Part shown: piece by piece, positions 1-11,703 of the stretch
How positions within the stretch are numbered: position 1 is the first letter of the stretch
Layout of the letters: every line of letters begins with the position of its first letter
Assembly (NCBI GenBank): GCA_024529925.1
Contig: JAFEUB010000796.1
Coordinates: 2,042,501-2,106,500 of the forward strand
DNA: 64,000 nucleotides
Direction of reading: 5' to 3'
Source: Ophthalmolycus amberensis
Taxonomy: Eukaryota > Chordata > Actinopteri > Perciformes > Zoarcidae
Made by a program: the position numbers and the translations under genes
The notes under the pieces: generated by a model
Database searches by the model: none
Seen by the model: the letters and a program-made list of their open reading frames with translations, nothing else
Told to the model about the DNA's origin: nothing

Positions 1-330
1 TTCACTTTTGAGTTGGTCGCTGATAGAAACAGCAATAGCAAACTGAATGAGAAAAAAACAGGTCATTTTCTTCGAGGGTATTACAGAAACAAGTAATGGT
101 ATTAAAGCTGAAGATATGAGAAATTGCCATTAGATGTTCAAATTCTCAATAAAAGGTCTGCAATGTATCATCCCTCTTTCTTAAACTGAAACATATAACA
201 ATTCAAATTACAGTTAAACTCAATAAATCTGGGTTTGTTCTTCTAACAAACAGAATTATCTGGGGTTTGACAAAAGGGAATTTCAGATGAAGAGTCTGTT
301 TCAATTCATGTCTACAAAGGAAGACCATGA
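1..330. other. Non-coding, probable cdyl2 intron 2
   Basis: This is AT-rich sequence with no exon-like segment. It lies downstream of cdyl2 exon 2 on the minus strand and is inferred to be intron 2, because the later cdyl2 exons are not seen in the window. It leads directly into the minisatellite. Confidence 0.4.
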
Positions 331-1003
331 ACAGAGATCAGCCTGGATACATAAACAGAGATCAGCCTGGATACATAAACAGAGATCAGCCTGGATACAT
401 GAACAGAGATCAGCCTGGATACATGAACAGAGATCAGCCTGGATACATGAACAGAGATCAACCTGGATACATGAACAGAGATCAGCCTGGATACATGAAC
501 AGAGATCAGCCTGGATACATGAACAGAGATCAACCTGGATACATGAACAGAGATCAGCCTGGATACATAAACAGAGATCAGCCTGGATACATAAACAGAG
601 ATCAGCCTGGATACATAAACAGAGATCAGCCTGGATACATAAACAGAGATCAGCCTGGATACATAAACAGAGATCAGCCTGGATACATAAACAGAGATCA
701 GCCTGGATACATAAACAGAGATCAGCCTGGATACATAAACAGAGATCAGCCTGGATACATAAACAGAGATCAGCCTGGATACATAAACAGAGATCAGCCT
801 GGATACATAAACAGAGATCAGCCTGGATACATGAACAGAGATCAGCCTGGATACATAAACAGAGATCAGCCTGGATACATAAACAGAGATCAGCCTGGAT
901 ACAATGAAACAGAGATCAGCCTGGATACATGAACAGAGATCAGCCTGGATACATAAACAGAGATCAGCCTGGATACATAAACAGAGATCAGCCTGGATAC
1001 ATA
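331..1003. repeat. 24-bp minisatellite, about 28 head-to-tail copies
   Basis: A unit of 24 bp (ACAGAGATCAGCCTGGATAC followed by ATAA or ATGA) is repeated about 28 times without spacers. Variation is limited: most units carry ATAA, a block of early units carries ATGA, and two units three repeats apart (the sixth and ninth) have CAACCTGG instead of CAGCCTGG, a hint of a three-unit higher-order repeat. Near 901-910 one junction reads ATACAATGAA and is 2 bp longer, which shifts the phase of the last four units. Because 24 is a multiple of three and the unit has no stop in several frames, long shadow reading frames run through on both strands (for example 287-907 + and 312-1046 -). There is no evidence that they are translated. 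Confidence 0.97.
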
Positions 1004-3645
1004 GCGTTCTTAGCGGCAGCAGTGATTTGAAATGGTCGTAGGACAAGAGGCTGTGGCTTTGGTCTCACCGACAGTGGTCCAGACACGCGACAACACCATG
1101 CTTTACATTTATGGACAATTGGTGCTTTTAGAAATTGGTGCAGAGTGCTACCATTAGCTAGCTGACTGTCACGGAGACGCCAGCATCTCAATCATTGTTG
1201 TAAAATGAATGACATTTGCAACATCCATGCGTGTGTTTCCAAAGCTTATTGAAAGGTAATGGTATAATGGCAGTATGAATTGATAGCCCCCTTAGGTTAT
1301 GGAAATTATGTTTCTGTGATGAGACAGAAATTTGAAGGGAACGTTTCATGAACTAAAGTCAAACAAACCAGCGTCGAGAATGACACCTGCTTGTCATATA
1401 TGGCACTCCTTTTCTTACAATCCTTTGCAAAAAATAAACAAATAGTTTGAGCTTGTGTGCACATTCTGCTGCAGTGGACAATCACAGAGACACCCTCTGC
1501 CAGTGCGGCAGATTAATGGGTGGAGCTGAGGGTGCTGAATGAGGTGAGCGGGTAGTCTTTCAACGGTTAGGTAATTAGGATCCATAATGGCTGCCAGACC
1601 AATAGCCACTCGGTTAGGTTGATAGTCCTAATGTTCTCACAGAGAGGACAAGGTCTCACGATCAAGCTGTGCTGCTTTGAAATGAGTGCACATCTGACGG
1701 ACTCTTCATAGAACTTTAGAGGAAATTTTCTATTTTCAACTTCATTCTGGCCATAAGTTGAAAACATTTAATAACATGACTGAGGTTCATGGGAGTTTGG
1801 AAATAAGAAACAGCATCACCAAAAATCATAGATAGAGCATCATAAGCACATAATTCATACCAATATACACACGCTCTCTGTATCTAAAAAGGAACAGTAA
1901 AGGTACCCGGCACCAAGAGGACAAAACATTCCTTTAACGGGTATTATGGACAGTGAGAATGGACAAAGCATATTCATTTTACCGCTGACATGAGTTTATT
2001 GTTATTCGGATATGAATGAAAACCGTTCTGATCTGGATTTTCTGTTAAACAAGCCGGGAATGACTTTTCTAACACGCATGTAATGATTAACTATAGTGGT
2101 GCAGGCCATGGACTGTGACCCAGGAGAGAAATGTAAAGGAGTTATCAGGTGCTCCTGTAAAGAACCGTAGCGGGAGCTTTTAAGAGCGTGGCGGCACACG
2201 TCTCTATAAAAGTGCACCTGTTAAAATATACAGAATTTATCCATCATGAAATAGAAAATACTCTTCATGGCAATCTAATCTAATGTAGCTGCCTCATATA
2301 TGAGGAACTTTTATATAGAAAAGTCCACCTTCCACTACATTTTCCATTAAAAACGAGCCGGTACATCTGCATGGTTGATGTTAGCCAATACTTTTAGCTT
2401 ACCCCGGCCCAGATACATCAAGATGTGCCTATAAATGTATGACAGCTAATAAGCAACAATATGTTGCAGTACAGACAGGCCAACAATGTAGTTGAGGTCA
2501 TTTAGAAACCATCGTCACCATTACATAGATTGCTCACAGTTTCACTGAACTATAACAATCGCTGAAATGATGAAGTTGGAGATTCAGAGTTATGAAATGA
2601 GACTGGGAGGGCTCCGGCAATTGTTCTATGTTATAATCGTAAACTCACCCCTCATATCTTCACAATTCACAGTTCTTTATTTACTATATTTAAGTCCACA
2701 TTTACGATAAGAAATATGTCTCTATAAATGGTAATTACTGGTGTTTACTTTCCATTTTGTAAGACAAACTGGCAACTACAGCAGTTGCTATTTGAAATTG
2801 AAACCTTCGGGATTTCAACAAAGTTAAATGATTACTTCATGAGAATGCAAAAAAACTACAAACCAGGGTATTTACGTCATTGTCGCATGGTTTTTGAATA
2901 TCCACCAACACTCTTCTTATGTCATTTTGGCAATGTTTCAACTGTAATCGCTGATGTCTCCAAACTACCCATTTAGTCATCGCTGTCATGCTGTTATTAC
3001 AGAAATGTCTGAACTAATGGTGGACATTAGACACACGCCTTTTGTCAAGCTGGGGCCTTTAAAAGGGAGACTATGTCACCTTTAAAAGAAGAAAAACATA
3101 TTCTCTTGAAAAAGGAAAGCAAAAAAACTCAAAGCAAACACCCACACCCTTGTTCAACTCAGTAGACTGACAGATTTTGCCGCTACAGCTTTACGTGGTC
3201 CGGTATCTCGCTGAACCAGTAGCTTATGGTGGCTCACGTTAACACACTTTAGGTAGATATTGCTGTGTAACTGACACTAATGAGTCAGTTTGCTGACTTT
3301 ATGACTCCTCTACTTGTGCTACTGTTACATTTTATTTTAGCATTTGACATTATCCTGTTCCATTAATGTCACTTTCCTGTACTGTAATTGTGACTCATTT
3401 CAATGTGTGATGGTTATGGGAGATGGTGTCTGTTAAAGGGTGCTAAAATACAAATATTGGATAAATACAAAAGTATAAATTATCATCCTTATCCAAACAT
3501 GCGGAATAAACTACTTGACTGTTGAGTAAGGTTTTGTTCCTGAGTTTGATAAGTAGTTATTTGCATTATTATCAAATATTATTGTCTTAATTTGGTAAGA
3601 AAACTTAGGAGTTTGGGGTTCACTTTGGCTCGCTATAATGTTATC
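1004..3645. other. Non-coding stretch, probable cdyl2 intron 2
   Basis: I see no exon, recognisable transposon coding region or RNA gene here. Composition is AT-rich and unremarkable. None of the missing cdyl2 crotonase-domain exons was recognised on the minus strand. Confidence 0.5.
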
Positions 3646-3758
3646 ATATATATATATATATATTATCATATTTTCTATATATATCATATTTTCTATATAT
3701 ATATATATATCATATTTTCTATATAGATATATATATCTATATATATCTATATCATATT

Positions 3759-3829
<71 letters not shown>
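3646..3829. repeat. Compound (TA)n/(CA)n microsatellite
   Basis: This is a long TA dinucleotide tract. Its first half is interrupted four or five times by the motif CATATTTTCTATATA, and it ends in a pure TA run followed by about ten CA units. The long reading frames over it (3511-3828 - and 3638-3868 +) are repeat artefacts. It sits about 95 bp beyond the 5' splice site that ends cdyl2 exon 2, inside the downstream intron. Confidence 0.95.
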
Positions 3830-3833
<4 letters not shown>

Positions 3834-3923
3834 CTTTTCATATGTCAATATCTGTCAAAAATAAATAAATCCAGCACCACCTGACCTGTATTTTTCATTT
3901 CATTCAATCTTTTAACAACTTAC

Positions 3924-4531
3924 CTTGCTCAGCGGTGAACTTCTGTCCAGTGGTATCCATGCCTCCCAGTTCTCTATCCAGTCTGTCAGAGGGCAGTCTA
4001 GTGGGACCTCGCTGCATTCCTGTACATGAGAGGATCCAGCTCTCCATTCTGGAGTCCGTTATGAGGAACCCTCGCAGGAGGAACAAAGTGAGGCCCTCCC
4101 GTTGGAGGAGCCTTATACGTCATGACTTTGCCAATTCTGTCCCCTAAAGCATGTTTCCCAGGTCCAACACCCACCTTCCTCTGCTTCTGAGTGAGTCCTG
4201 AGCCTCCACTTCCAATCCCTAGAACAACTCCGACTCTAACCCCAACAGCCGGGCCACAAGTCCTTTTCTTCTTTCGGGCCTCAGACCGAGCTCTGGAGTT
4301 TTCTGTAGCAGATGGCTGGCTGGTGATGAGGAGCTCTTGGCGGTTTTTTGGAACCTTGTGCCGTTTGTGTGAGTGCAGTCTCAAGCTGTTGAACTGGTCA
4401 ATGAATTCCTCGCAGTGCAGTAGGTGGTGCTCTGGCTCCCATGTGTCTTCCTTACTTCCATAACCTTTCCACCTTATCAGGTACTCCCACTTACCCTTCT
4501 TGTTCCGCCTCTTGTCCACAATCCGCTCCAC
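3924..4531 (-). CDS. cdyl2: cdyl2 exon 2: chromodomain and linker (frame broken)
   Basis: Coding exon of chromodomain Y-like 2, a nuclear chromatin reader and co-repressor that binds methylated histone H3 lysines through its chromodomain. The exon opens at 4531 after an acceptor ending TTCAG and starts VERIVDKRRNKKGKWEYLI. It contains the cage residues W29 and Y32 (RWKGY) and the downstream DTWEPE and CEEFID motifs, typical of CDYL2 rather than CDYL. A basic linker (EARKKKR) follows. A strong donor, CAAG|GTAAGT, ends the exon at 3924. The frame from the acceptor gives 177 codons and stops with TAG at 3998-4000, before that donor. The final 70-odd bases read on in another frame (DRLDRELGGMDTTGQ to the donor), which resembles the family's acidic linker and ends in the expected phase 1. 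Exon length is 608 nt where a length of 3n+1 is expected, so one extra base is the simplest explanation. The C-terminal crotonase-like exons are outside the window. The chromodomain identity is firm; the cause of the frame break is inferred. Confidence 0.93.
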
Positions 4532-5338
4532 CTGAACATAGCACACATAAAAACATTTTTTATTAACCAGAATAACTCGTTTTTTCCACTCTCTAAACAC
4601 TGCTGTGTTTAAGAAATAAAGAAACATGAACTGTATGTACTGATTAACCTGATGAGCACAAATGTTCACAGTGTATTAGACAAAGACCGTTACATGTTAA
4701 ATCATTTCTAAAAACAGGAAATGGCATTAATATAGTGTATAAAAATTCCTTTAAACAGCTCATAAAACATGAGGAGCTCATAAAACAATTTTGCTGAAAA
4801 GCAGGGCTCTGTGGGAGTGTGCAGCCTCCTTGTGGGTGTATTTCATTTCCAAGCACCACACACAGCTGCATTGTGGGTCTGGCAGCCACAGCATTGAAGG
4901 ACGATTCCTTTTGTTTTGGGCAGTAATGGCACCAACAGGCTAAACTTTATACTTGGGATGATTATTGATCATATTGTTTCATGTGGAATTGTATTTTTGT
5001 GTTGGATCATAGACATTGCTAGTGACTGTCACATCTTACAAAAGGTACATTTTGTGACATATATGTCAAGTTTAAGATAATAGCTAATTCCCTGCAGAAG
5101 AAAGATAAGAGACCAGAGCTGAGCTGCGATGAGCTGCAGGCTGCTATCATGAAGAAACCTTCAACATCAACTTTTTGAGGTCAAACACAAACTGGAAATG
5201 CCTGTGTATTTTACAATTATATTAGACCAGCAGACAGCACAACACATCAGCAAATGTTACTATTTCACACGGTCACTTAAAGGGATGGGATGATATAGAT
5301 GACTTGGAAAAGCTGTCTAGTTCTCGCTATCACGGTAG

Positions 5339-5342
<4 letters not shown>

Positions 5343-5378
<36 letters not shown>
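5343..5378. repeat. (GA)n microsatellite
   Basis: About 18 uninterrupted AG units, followed shortly by a short TG run near 5396-5407. It lies within cdyl2 intron 1. Confidence 0.95.
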
Positions 5379-5382
<4 letters not shown>

Positions 5383-7790
5383 TGAAGAGAGCGAGATGTG
5401 TGTGTGTCTCACCCCCGCTCTGGGTCAAACAGACACACAGACCCACAGCTCATTACACATCCATGACACAGACAGAGAGCAGAGGAGAGACAGCAACGTG
5501 ACCCGGTCGCTATGCTTTGATTAAGTCCTCACCTGCGCACTGCTATTGGCTGGGGGCTTCACACCCACTGCCCGAAGGCTGATGCCCAGAAATAAACACA
5601 GCAAAATAAGAAGCAAAGAGAAAATACTGGCACTGGGCTCTCTGCAGATACAGACATTGACACACACTTGTGATTATTTTTGTATCAGTCTATACATTGT
5701 TTTTAGGAAAAAGCTGCAACATATAAAAGTACAGGAGTTATCATGCAAGAAAGAACAGAATCAAAACATGTTTTATTTTATTTTAAATGTATTTATGTAT
5801 TCATGGAGACTTGTTTTTATCTTATTTAAGATTCTAATATTTTTACTAAAAAAGGATGTTCTCTACAAAAAGATGTGTGTCCCATGCAATAAAAAAACAT
5901 TAGTTTCTTAACAAATTGTAAGTTAAAGTGATGGCTGTATGTTTTGGCCATTTTAAGAGCTTTAAGCATATTTTGATGATTATCGGGATAATATCGCATT
6001 TATTTTGTTCAGGATAACCATGACATCATATTGTCCCATGTCAAACCCGGTGTAAAAAGTGACAGTAACCGGAAACTACACAAATTCTTAGCTAAAGGTA
6101 AAGCATGAAGTAAGAATAGAAAACAATTTGAACCTAAGATCTCCAGTTCAGTGGAAATGAAATAGAAATAGTCCGGGTGTCTTCCTCCGTTTGTTTGTTT
6201 GTTGGTAAAATGACTTAAATTTAGATAAATGTGTGTTTTAATTAAGGTAATAGCTGTTGTTGCATAAAAACTAGGCAATTACGTATTCCATCATTTTCTA
6301 AAAGACTTACTATGATAGTGTCATCTATAAACTTCACATAATACGTGTGTCTTATCACTTAAATAATCATGGTTTATTGTGTTTACTTGGTTAGATTTGC
6401 AGTTCAGAAGGCTCACTCCAGAAGACTCTGAATGGAAGATTTCTGGGTGTTCTTAAGTACAGACGCCCCTCTTTTAGAGTCTTTAATGTCAGTCAATAAT
6501 GTTCATTCAACAGGTTGGAAGTCAACTCCAAATGTTAGGTTTCCATTGACTGGTAATTGATATACACTATATTGTGACTAGATGTGTTAATTCACCCATT
6601 GTACCATTGTTGACACATCGCAGACATATTGCACGCAGGTTTAGGTTGGATACATACGGTTTCTTAACATTCCCTCACATGGTGGCACATTTATTCTGAC
6701 AAACATATGACTTGCATTATAAAAGAATCACACTGCAATAACACCCTCAGACCTCATGTAAGGCTCTTCGGATTTTACAGCAGTCTTTGACAGTTACTCT
6801 GACGATACATGCTGAATACAGCTTTTTAGTTTTCAAGACTGGTACGTTTTATCTGTTGAACAATACTAGGACATTTATACATCCGGGCCATGACTCTGAT
6901 GGATAATGGTTGGAAGATTTCATCAGAGTCTTAAGTGCAGCTGTGGTAATAACTGCTCGTCGTGTTCTCAGATGTGCTGCGCACATTAACAGGAGTAAAC
7001 AGCCTTTGATGGGTGAGCCGCAGGGCTGTCACAGAAATGAGCAGACGATTAGGTTGCTTACAGTCCCAAACAGTGTCACACGTAACAGCATTGCAGAGAG
7101 AGACGCATGCAAAGTAAGGGGGGAAGAGAAGGAAGGAAAAAGCTTGGGGTAAACTTCACACAGACGGGAGCGGTTTAGAAACACTTGATGCTTCAAGCAG
7201 CAAACAAACTGAAAAGGCTCCGTCTACAATAAGCCGTCTAATTTACAAAGCACTATTATCGTGTTAGCACAAGGGATTCTGGGTCATTTTCGTAGAGACC
7301 TCTGCCCATAGTGAAAAGCCTGAACAATCAAACGCGTTCTTCCTCCTCTTTACGAATTAGCAAAAAACAAAACTGAGCATCACGGCCAACATATGGTATG
7401 TGGGACAGACGACACAATTCTAACTGGAGGAAAGCGCCATTCAAAGAGGGAACAGACTTTGACAACAAATGAAGAAATTGTTATTTTATGGTCCTTACAT
7501 CGACGGACAAAATTAGCATAAATACAGGTTATGACAACAGCTGTGCTGTGTGTTTGACTGTATTGACATTTGAAATGAACTTTCACAAAGAGAGTTAGAG
7601 GCGACCAAAGGTCGTCTTAACACTTTGCTGCTACGCATACCCAAAACCCTCCCTGGACAGCTTATATCATTGTTTTGCATAAAAGGTCAGGTTTTCTCGT
7701 ACACACTGTTCCACCAATTTCTCGCACACTCTGAGAACAATTTTTGAAAATTTTGGGGGCGAGAAAAATGGTGTTTTAGAGTGGAGTGGA

Positions 7791-7810
7791 GGGGGGGGGG
7801 GGGGGGGGGG
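7791..7810. repeat. Poly-G tract of 20 bases
   Basis: Twenty consecutive G on the plus strand, preceded by GTGGAGTGGA. Nearby, at about 7909-7929, the pentamer CCAGT is repeated four times. Long homopolymers of G are uncommon and error-prone in sequencing, so the exact length is uncertain. Confidence 0.9.
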
Positions 7811-8780
7811 CTGAAATGGAAAGAAAGAGATGCATTTACAGATTTAACCGCCTATGTGTGGACGTACTCTTCTAACACCCACACCAACCAGTCCAGAAAA
7901 CCGTACCTCTCCAGTCCAGTCCAGTCCAGAGAAATGACAACATCCAAGCCACACTAACACACTACAGTGTGACCAAAACCTCTGAAAACATTCAGCCAAA
8001 TGTAATGACCATCATATGCAAGTAACACATATTATGAGGATGTCCCATGCAGTAATAGACATTTTGGTTGAGTTCACGTTTTGTTTCACTTCCAAATGAA
8101 CATTCGAAATAACTGGGTTCAACTGGGGACTTAAAACCTGTTTATGTTATGTAATGCCCCCTCATAATGACGAGCAAGTACCCCTTTGTTTTGGTTCTGT
8201 GTTACCACTCTCATAGTGTTGTTTCTGGCCACAGCAAGCAGCAAAAAAGCTCTGATAAACTGACTGTACGCTACCTGTCCAGCACCAAATAACAGATAAA
8301 GTTAGTGACGACTATCTGGTGAACACGGTGGAGAATGTAGCCGCTTAAGAGCCAGCCGTTTCCCTCAGGAGTCAGTATTGAACCCAAATGGCCAGATGGC
8401 CAGAAACACCAAATGAAAGCTAATGTTGCCTTGTTGCTGAATGTGAAAATGTTTACAACACGTTTACCATAAGAACCTTATAAGGTGATAATATATTATT
8501 GTTGCATTTACAGCTTGTTGAATTGACCTCAAATGACAATCATGAATGCAGATTCAAGTATATTGTCATAACTACGTGTTGTGACTGACCAATGAATACT
8601 TTTTCAGACACAAATCATTTTTCTTCTCCCTTATGTTCATACTGAAATGTCTGGTGCCCATTTCTACTAAGATCAAAGCTTCTCTTCTTTGCCGCAAGGC
8701 TGAAGATCCCCATCATCTCTGTCATGAAAGGAAACCTTTTGGAGACATTTGCTTCGAGATCAAAGTACGGTTGATATAAA

Positions 8781-9180
8781 TCAAGGTTTTATGCAGTGAT
8801 ATTTACAGGTTGCCACTTTACAATTATAGGCCAGTGCAGGAAAAAGGATGCATCTAGTCCCGTAAAAACGGGTTGCCGCTAGTGCTGTCCATGGTGCTGT
8901 TGCCTGTTCTACAGGTGGCAAGTCGTCTAGTCCGCTTTCTGCTGGGTATCGGGCATTAGCCAACTGTCTGCACTGAATTGAGGCCTTTGGGATGTTTTGT
9001 CCATGCTGTCCTCAGCCTTGAAGCATAATCTTCTGCCAATGGACTGCAAGGTGGGGAATAACTCTGCCCTCCCACATGGGTCAGACATGGGGGGCTACAG
9101 AAATACTCCAGTAATAAGAGTATTGGCGGAAAACTCCCCCACCACGGCTGATTCCTCATCCACTTCTGCAGTATCTGAAA
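8781..9180 (-). pseudogene. Decayed retroelement-like coding remnant
   Basis: Two minus-strand open segments in different frames read as one broken protein. The upstream segment includes EDYASRLRTAWTKHPKGLN, and the downstream one includes ARYPAESGLDDLPPVEQATA. The spacing of a W..P..G segment followed by GL..LPPVEQ resembles gag-like ORF1 products of DIRS-type or other fish retroelements as I remember them, but I cannot confirm the class. The surrounding DNA (about 8800-9600) is richer in GC and CpG than the rest of the intron, which fits an insertion. There is no intact frame, catalytic domain or clear terminal repeat. Confidence 0.3.
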
Positions 9181-9186
9181 GGTGAT

Positions 9187-9199
9187 CCCCCCCCCCCCC
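9187..9199. repeat. Poly-C tract of 13 bases
   Basis: Thirteen consecutive C between GGTGAT and AGTGAG, at the edge of the GC-rich insertion-like patch in cdyl2 intron 1. Confidence 0.9.
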
Positions 9200-10140
9200 A
9201 GTGAGTAGTTGCCATTATGAATCCAAAAATGATACATATTTCCACACAAAAGGCTCAGCCTTTACTGGCGCAGGGTTGTCTCCCACATCGCTTTTTCGAA
9301 AACCGATCCATTTTGTGTCCCTGCATCCGAGGGGTCCGAGCTAGCTCACAGTGGCAAAACCGTCTCTATTTACAGTCTATGGGCAAAACACGTTTGTCTC
9401 TACCCGACGATGCGTCGTGATGAGCATGGGGACATTGAGGCGCTTATGACCGGGCCTGTCTGGAGAGCGTGCCGTCTCCCGAACCCACTCAGGCACACAG
9501 CTGCTTCAAACCCTGGTAGCGCGCCGGTGTCAGCTGCTCCCTAGACAGCTGCACTGCAGGGATTATCTATGTGCTCCTTCAGATGAGCGATCCCCAAGCA
9601 TGAGGGGCATTCTCGATGAGCAGAAAAAAAACAACAATTTGCCTTTTGATGGCCAAAATGCCAAAAAAAGCTTTAAAACGGCAGTCCACAAACCAATGGG
9701 TGACCACAGCTACTTCTCACATACAGTCTATGGTGAAAACATCTCCTTCATACAACTGTGTTTACTAAAGTTTCATGCCCAAAAATGAATTCTACAAGAT
9801 TACATTATAACATAACTATCATTTTTAGAATTTCTTTTACCCAATACAAATTTTTACTGAATAGAGCTTGAGCGCATCACGTAAATCAAAATCCGTGCAG
9901 GACTGTGCTTACCAGCTGCTAACATCTAACGTTAACTCGTTCTCCTCCGGCCGATCGAACCACAAATTTGTTGTCCCAAATTTAGCATTATCTGGGAAAA
10001 AAAATAGGGTGCGTCCCCGGGACATGTGGATTGAGAGTTCGCTGCGTCCCAAACACATTTTCGTTTGGCCCTGGCTCGATGGGACGCCGGTAGTCTCGAG
10101 TCCTGACTGTATCTACAGTACCCTTCTCAGAATGTTGGCA
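9200..10140. repeat. Repeat-like, CpG-containing patch in intron 1
   Basis: This stretch contains two copies of a TACAGTCTATGG-type motif (near 9370 and 9722), each followed by a similar GCAAAACAC / TGAAAACAT sequence. It also contains a segment near 9780-9890 (ACTGAATAGAGCTTGAGCGC) that resembles part of the MITE at 47.2-47.9 kb (ACTGAACAGAGCCTGAACGC). CpG density is higher than in its surroundings. I read it as one or more old dispersed repeats. The 93-codon plus-strand frame at 9868-10149 resembles no protein I recognise. Confidence 0.35.
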
Positions 10141-11397
10141 TCGACTTGATCACTAACCCCAATTGCTTAATCTTTCTTTCTAATAAACATTTGGTAGTTA
10201 TATATAGCCCTACATTCCACATATTATTTTTGCCACCACAACCCTCCTTGTGGCTCTTGTGAATCCCACTTGGGCAATATTTTACGACTGGTTTGCAGAG
10301 TTGGATAATTTTCCACACATAACTGATGGTCGCAAATGACCTAACCCGAGGTCATGTCTTCTCCTATTACTTGTGCAATCCTCCCTTAAATGCATACTCG
10401 ATGCAATGACTGACTCCGACCTAGTGCATCTGTTTGACAAATAGAGCAGCATGTGTTTTATTTACTTACTGTAGTAATTGTTTTTACACTGGTTTGAAGC
10501 ATATGCATACAATATTTTCTTTGTAATTAGAAAATAGCACATTGATGTCAACTGTCATCGGTCTGATGTTTCCAGGGAATATGTTTGCTGGTTGTGCATG
10601 TAGCTTGGGTCTTACTTCCTAGTCTTGTGAGTTCCGCTGCATTTGATTGGTGCAAATTAGCACGACTGAGTGTGGTCAGACCTGTGCTCTGTTGCACCTG
10701 TAAGCACACCCAGAAGTGATGTCAGGGTGTACATTACACACCTGTCTCGAGTCTCTCGACATCCCTGACAGACCATTGTATGTTCCTCTCACTATGCTTT
10801 GGGCTAGATGATGCTGAAACAGCATTTGGCAGCTGTGGGAGGATATGCCCGCCTCCATTCTTCAAGCTACTGAAGCGCCAAGTGTTACTAAACCGCTTTT
10901 GTCTGTGTATGCAACTTGGGCCTTCTATCTGCCTTCTCCACTTTTGATTTCCTTGCATGCGTCTCTACTATGCTGCTATATGGTAAAGTGTGACGCTATC
11001 TGGGACCGTAAGCATTCAAATCTCCTGTTCATTTCAATGGCTCCCCTGCAGTTCACACATCAAAGGCTGTTTACTCCTGTTAATGCGATCAATACTTCAG
11101 AGGAAATGACGGGTACCGTAGTTATAGCCACAGCATCATTAAAAACTATTTTAAAACTTTCCAACCATCCTCCGTTTCTGGTTTAACATCCAGCAGGCAA
11201 TGTCAGGTCCCCTCTAACTTCCACTGAAGTAAATATTAAAAAATCCACTGCCTGCCAAAAGGACACAATTTGCTAGATCTTGTGAATTTTCACGATTGTG
11301 TACCTTCATATTAACCAGCAGGCTTCTGATGGAATCTAGCACAGAATAAAATATTAAAGTTTTCCTCCTGAAGTTGGATTTGTAGTAGTCTTATTTT

Positions 11398-11703
11398 TCA
11401 ATCCGGATCCCATCACAGCACAGAAACTGCCCTAATCAAAGCCACCGACGACCTCCTCCTTCCCTATGATGACCACTCCCTCAACATCAGTGCAGCCTTA
11501 GGAACCATTAACCACTCCATCCTCTTTACCCGCCTCGAGTCCTCCCTCCACATCACTGGCACAGCCCTCTGCTGGTTCAGATCATACCTCTTCGACCACC
11601 ATGTTCATTAGCATCAATAAATTCAACACTGACACAGGCCCAGTCTCTCAAGGTGTCCCCCAAGGTTCAGTTCCTGGTCCACTCCTCTTCATCCTCTACA
11701 TTG
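11398..11703 (+). pseudogene. L2/CR1-type LINE reverse transcriptase fragment
   Basis: This is a broken piece of a non-LTR retrotransposon reverse transcriptase, plus strand, in cdyl2 intron 1. Translation from about 11402 gives SGSHHSTETALIKATDDLLL, then an in-frame gap where the catalytic LDLSAAFD-type motif should be, then INHSILFTRLESSLHITGTA and WFRSYLFDHH followed by a stop. After a frame change the conserved GVPQGSVPGPLLFILYI block appears. The missing core motif and the frame break make it dead. The order of blocks is characteristic of the L2/CR1 group of fish LINEs. Confidence 0.85.

Noticed and set aside
331..1003. Regular repeats that might suggest a CRISPR array
   Set aside because: The 24-bp units are directly head-to-tail with no unique spacers, and the sequence is from a vertebrate.
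287..1046. Long open frames of 201-244 codons on both strands
   Set aside because: They are translations of the 24-bp minisatellite, open only because the unit is a multiple of three without stops.
1..3923. Search for the next cdyl2 exons encoding the crotonase-like domain
   Set aside because: No minus-strand segment resembles the expected crotonase fold motifs; the exons must lie outside the window.
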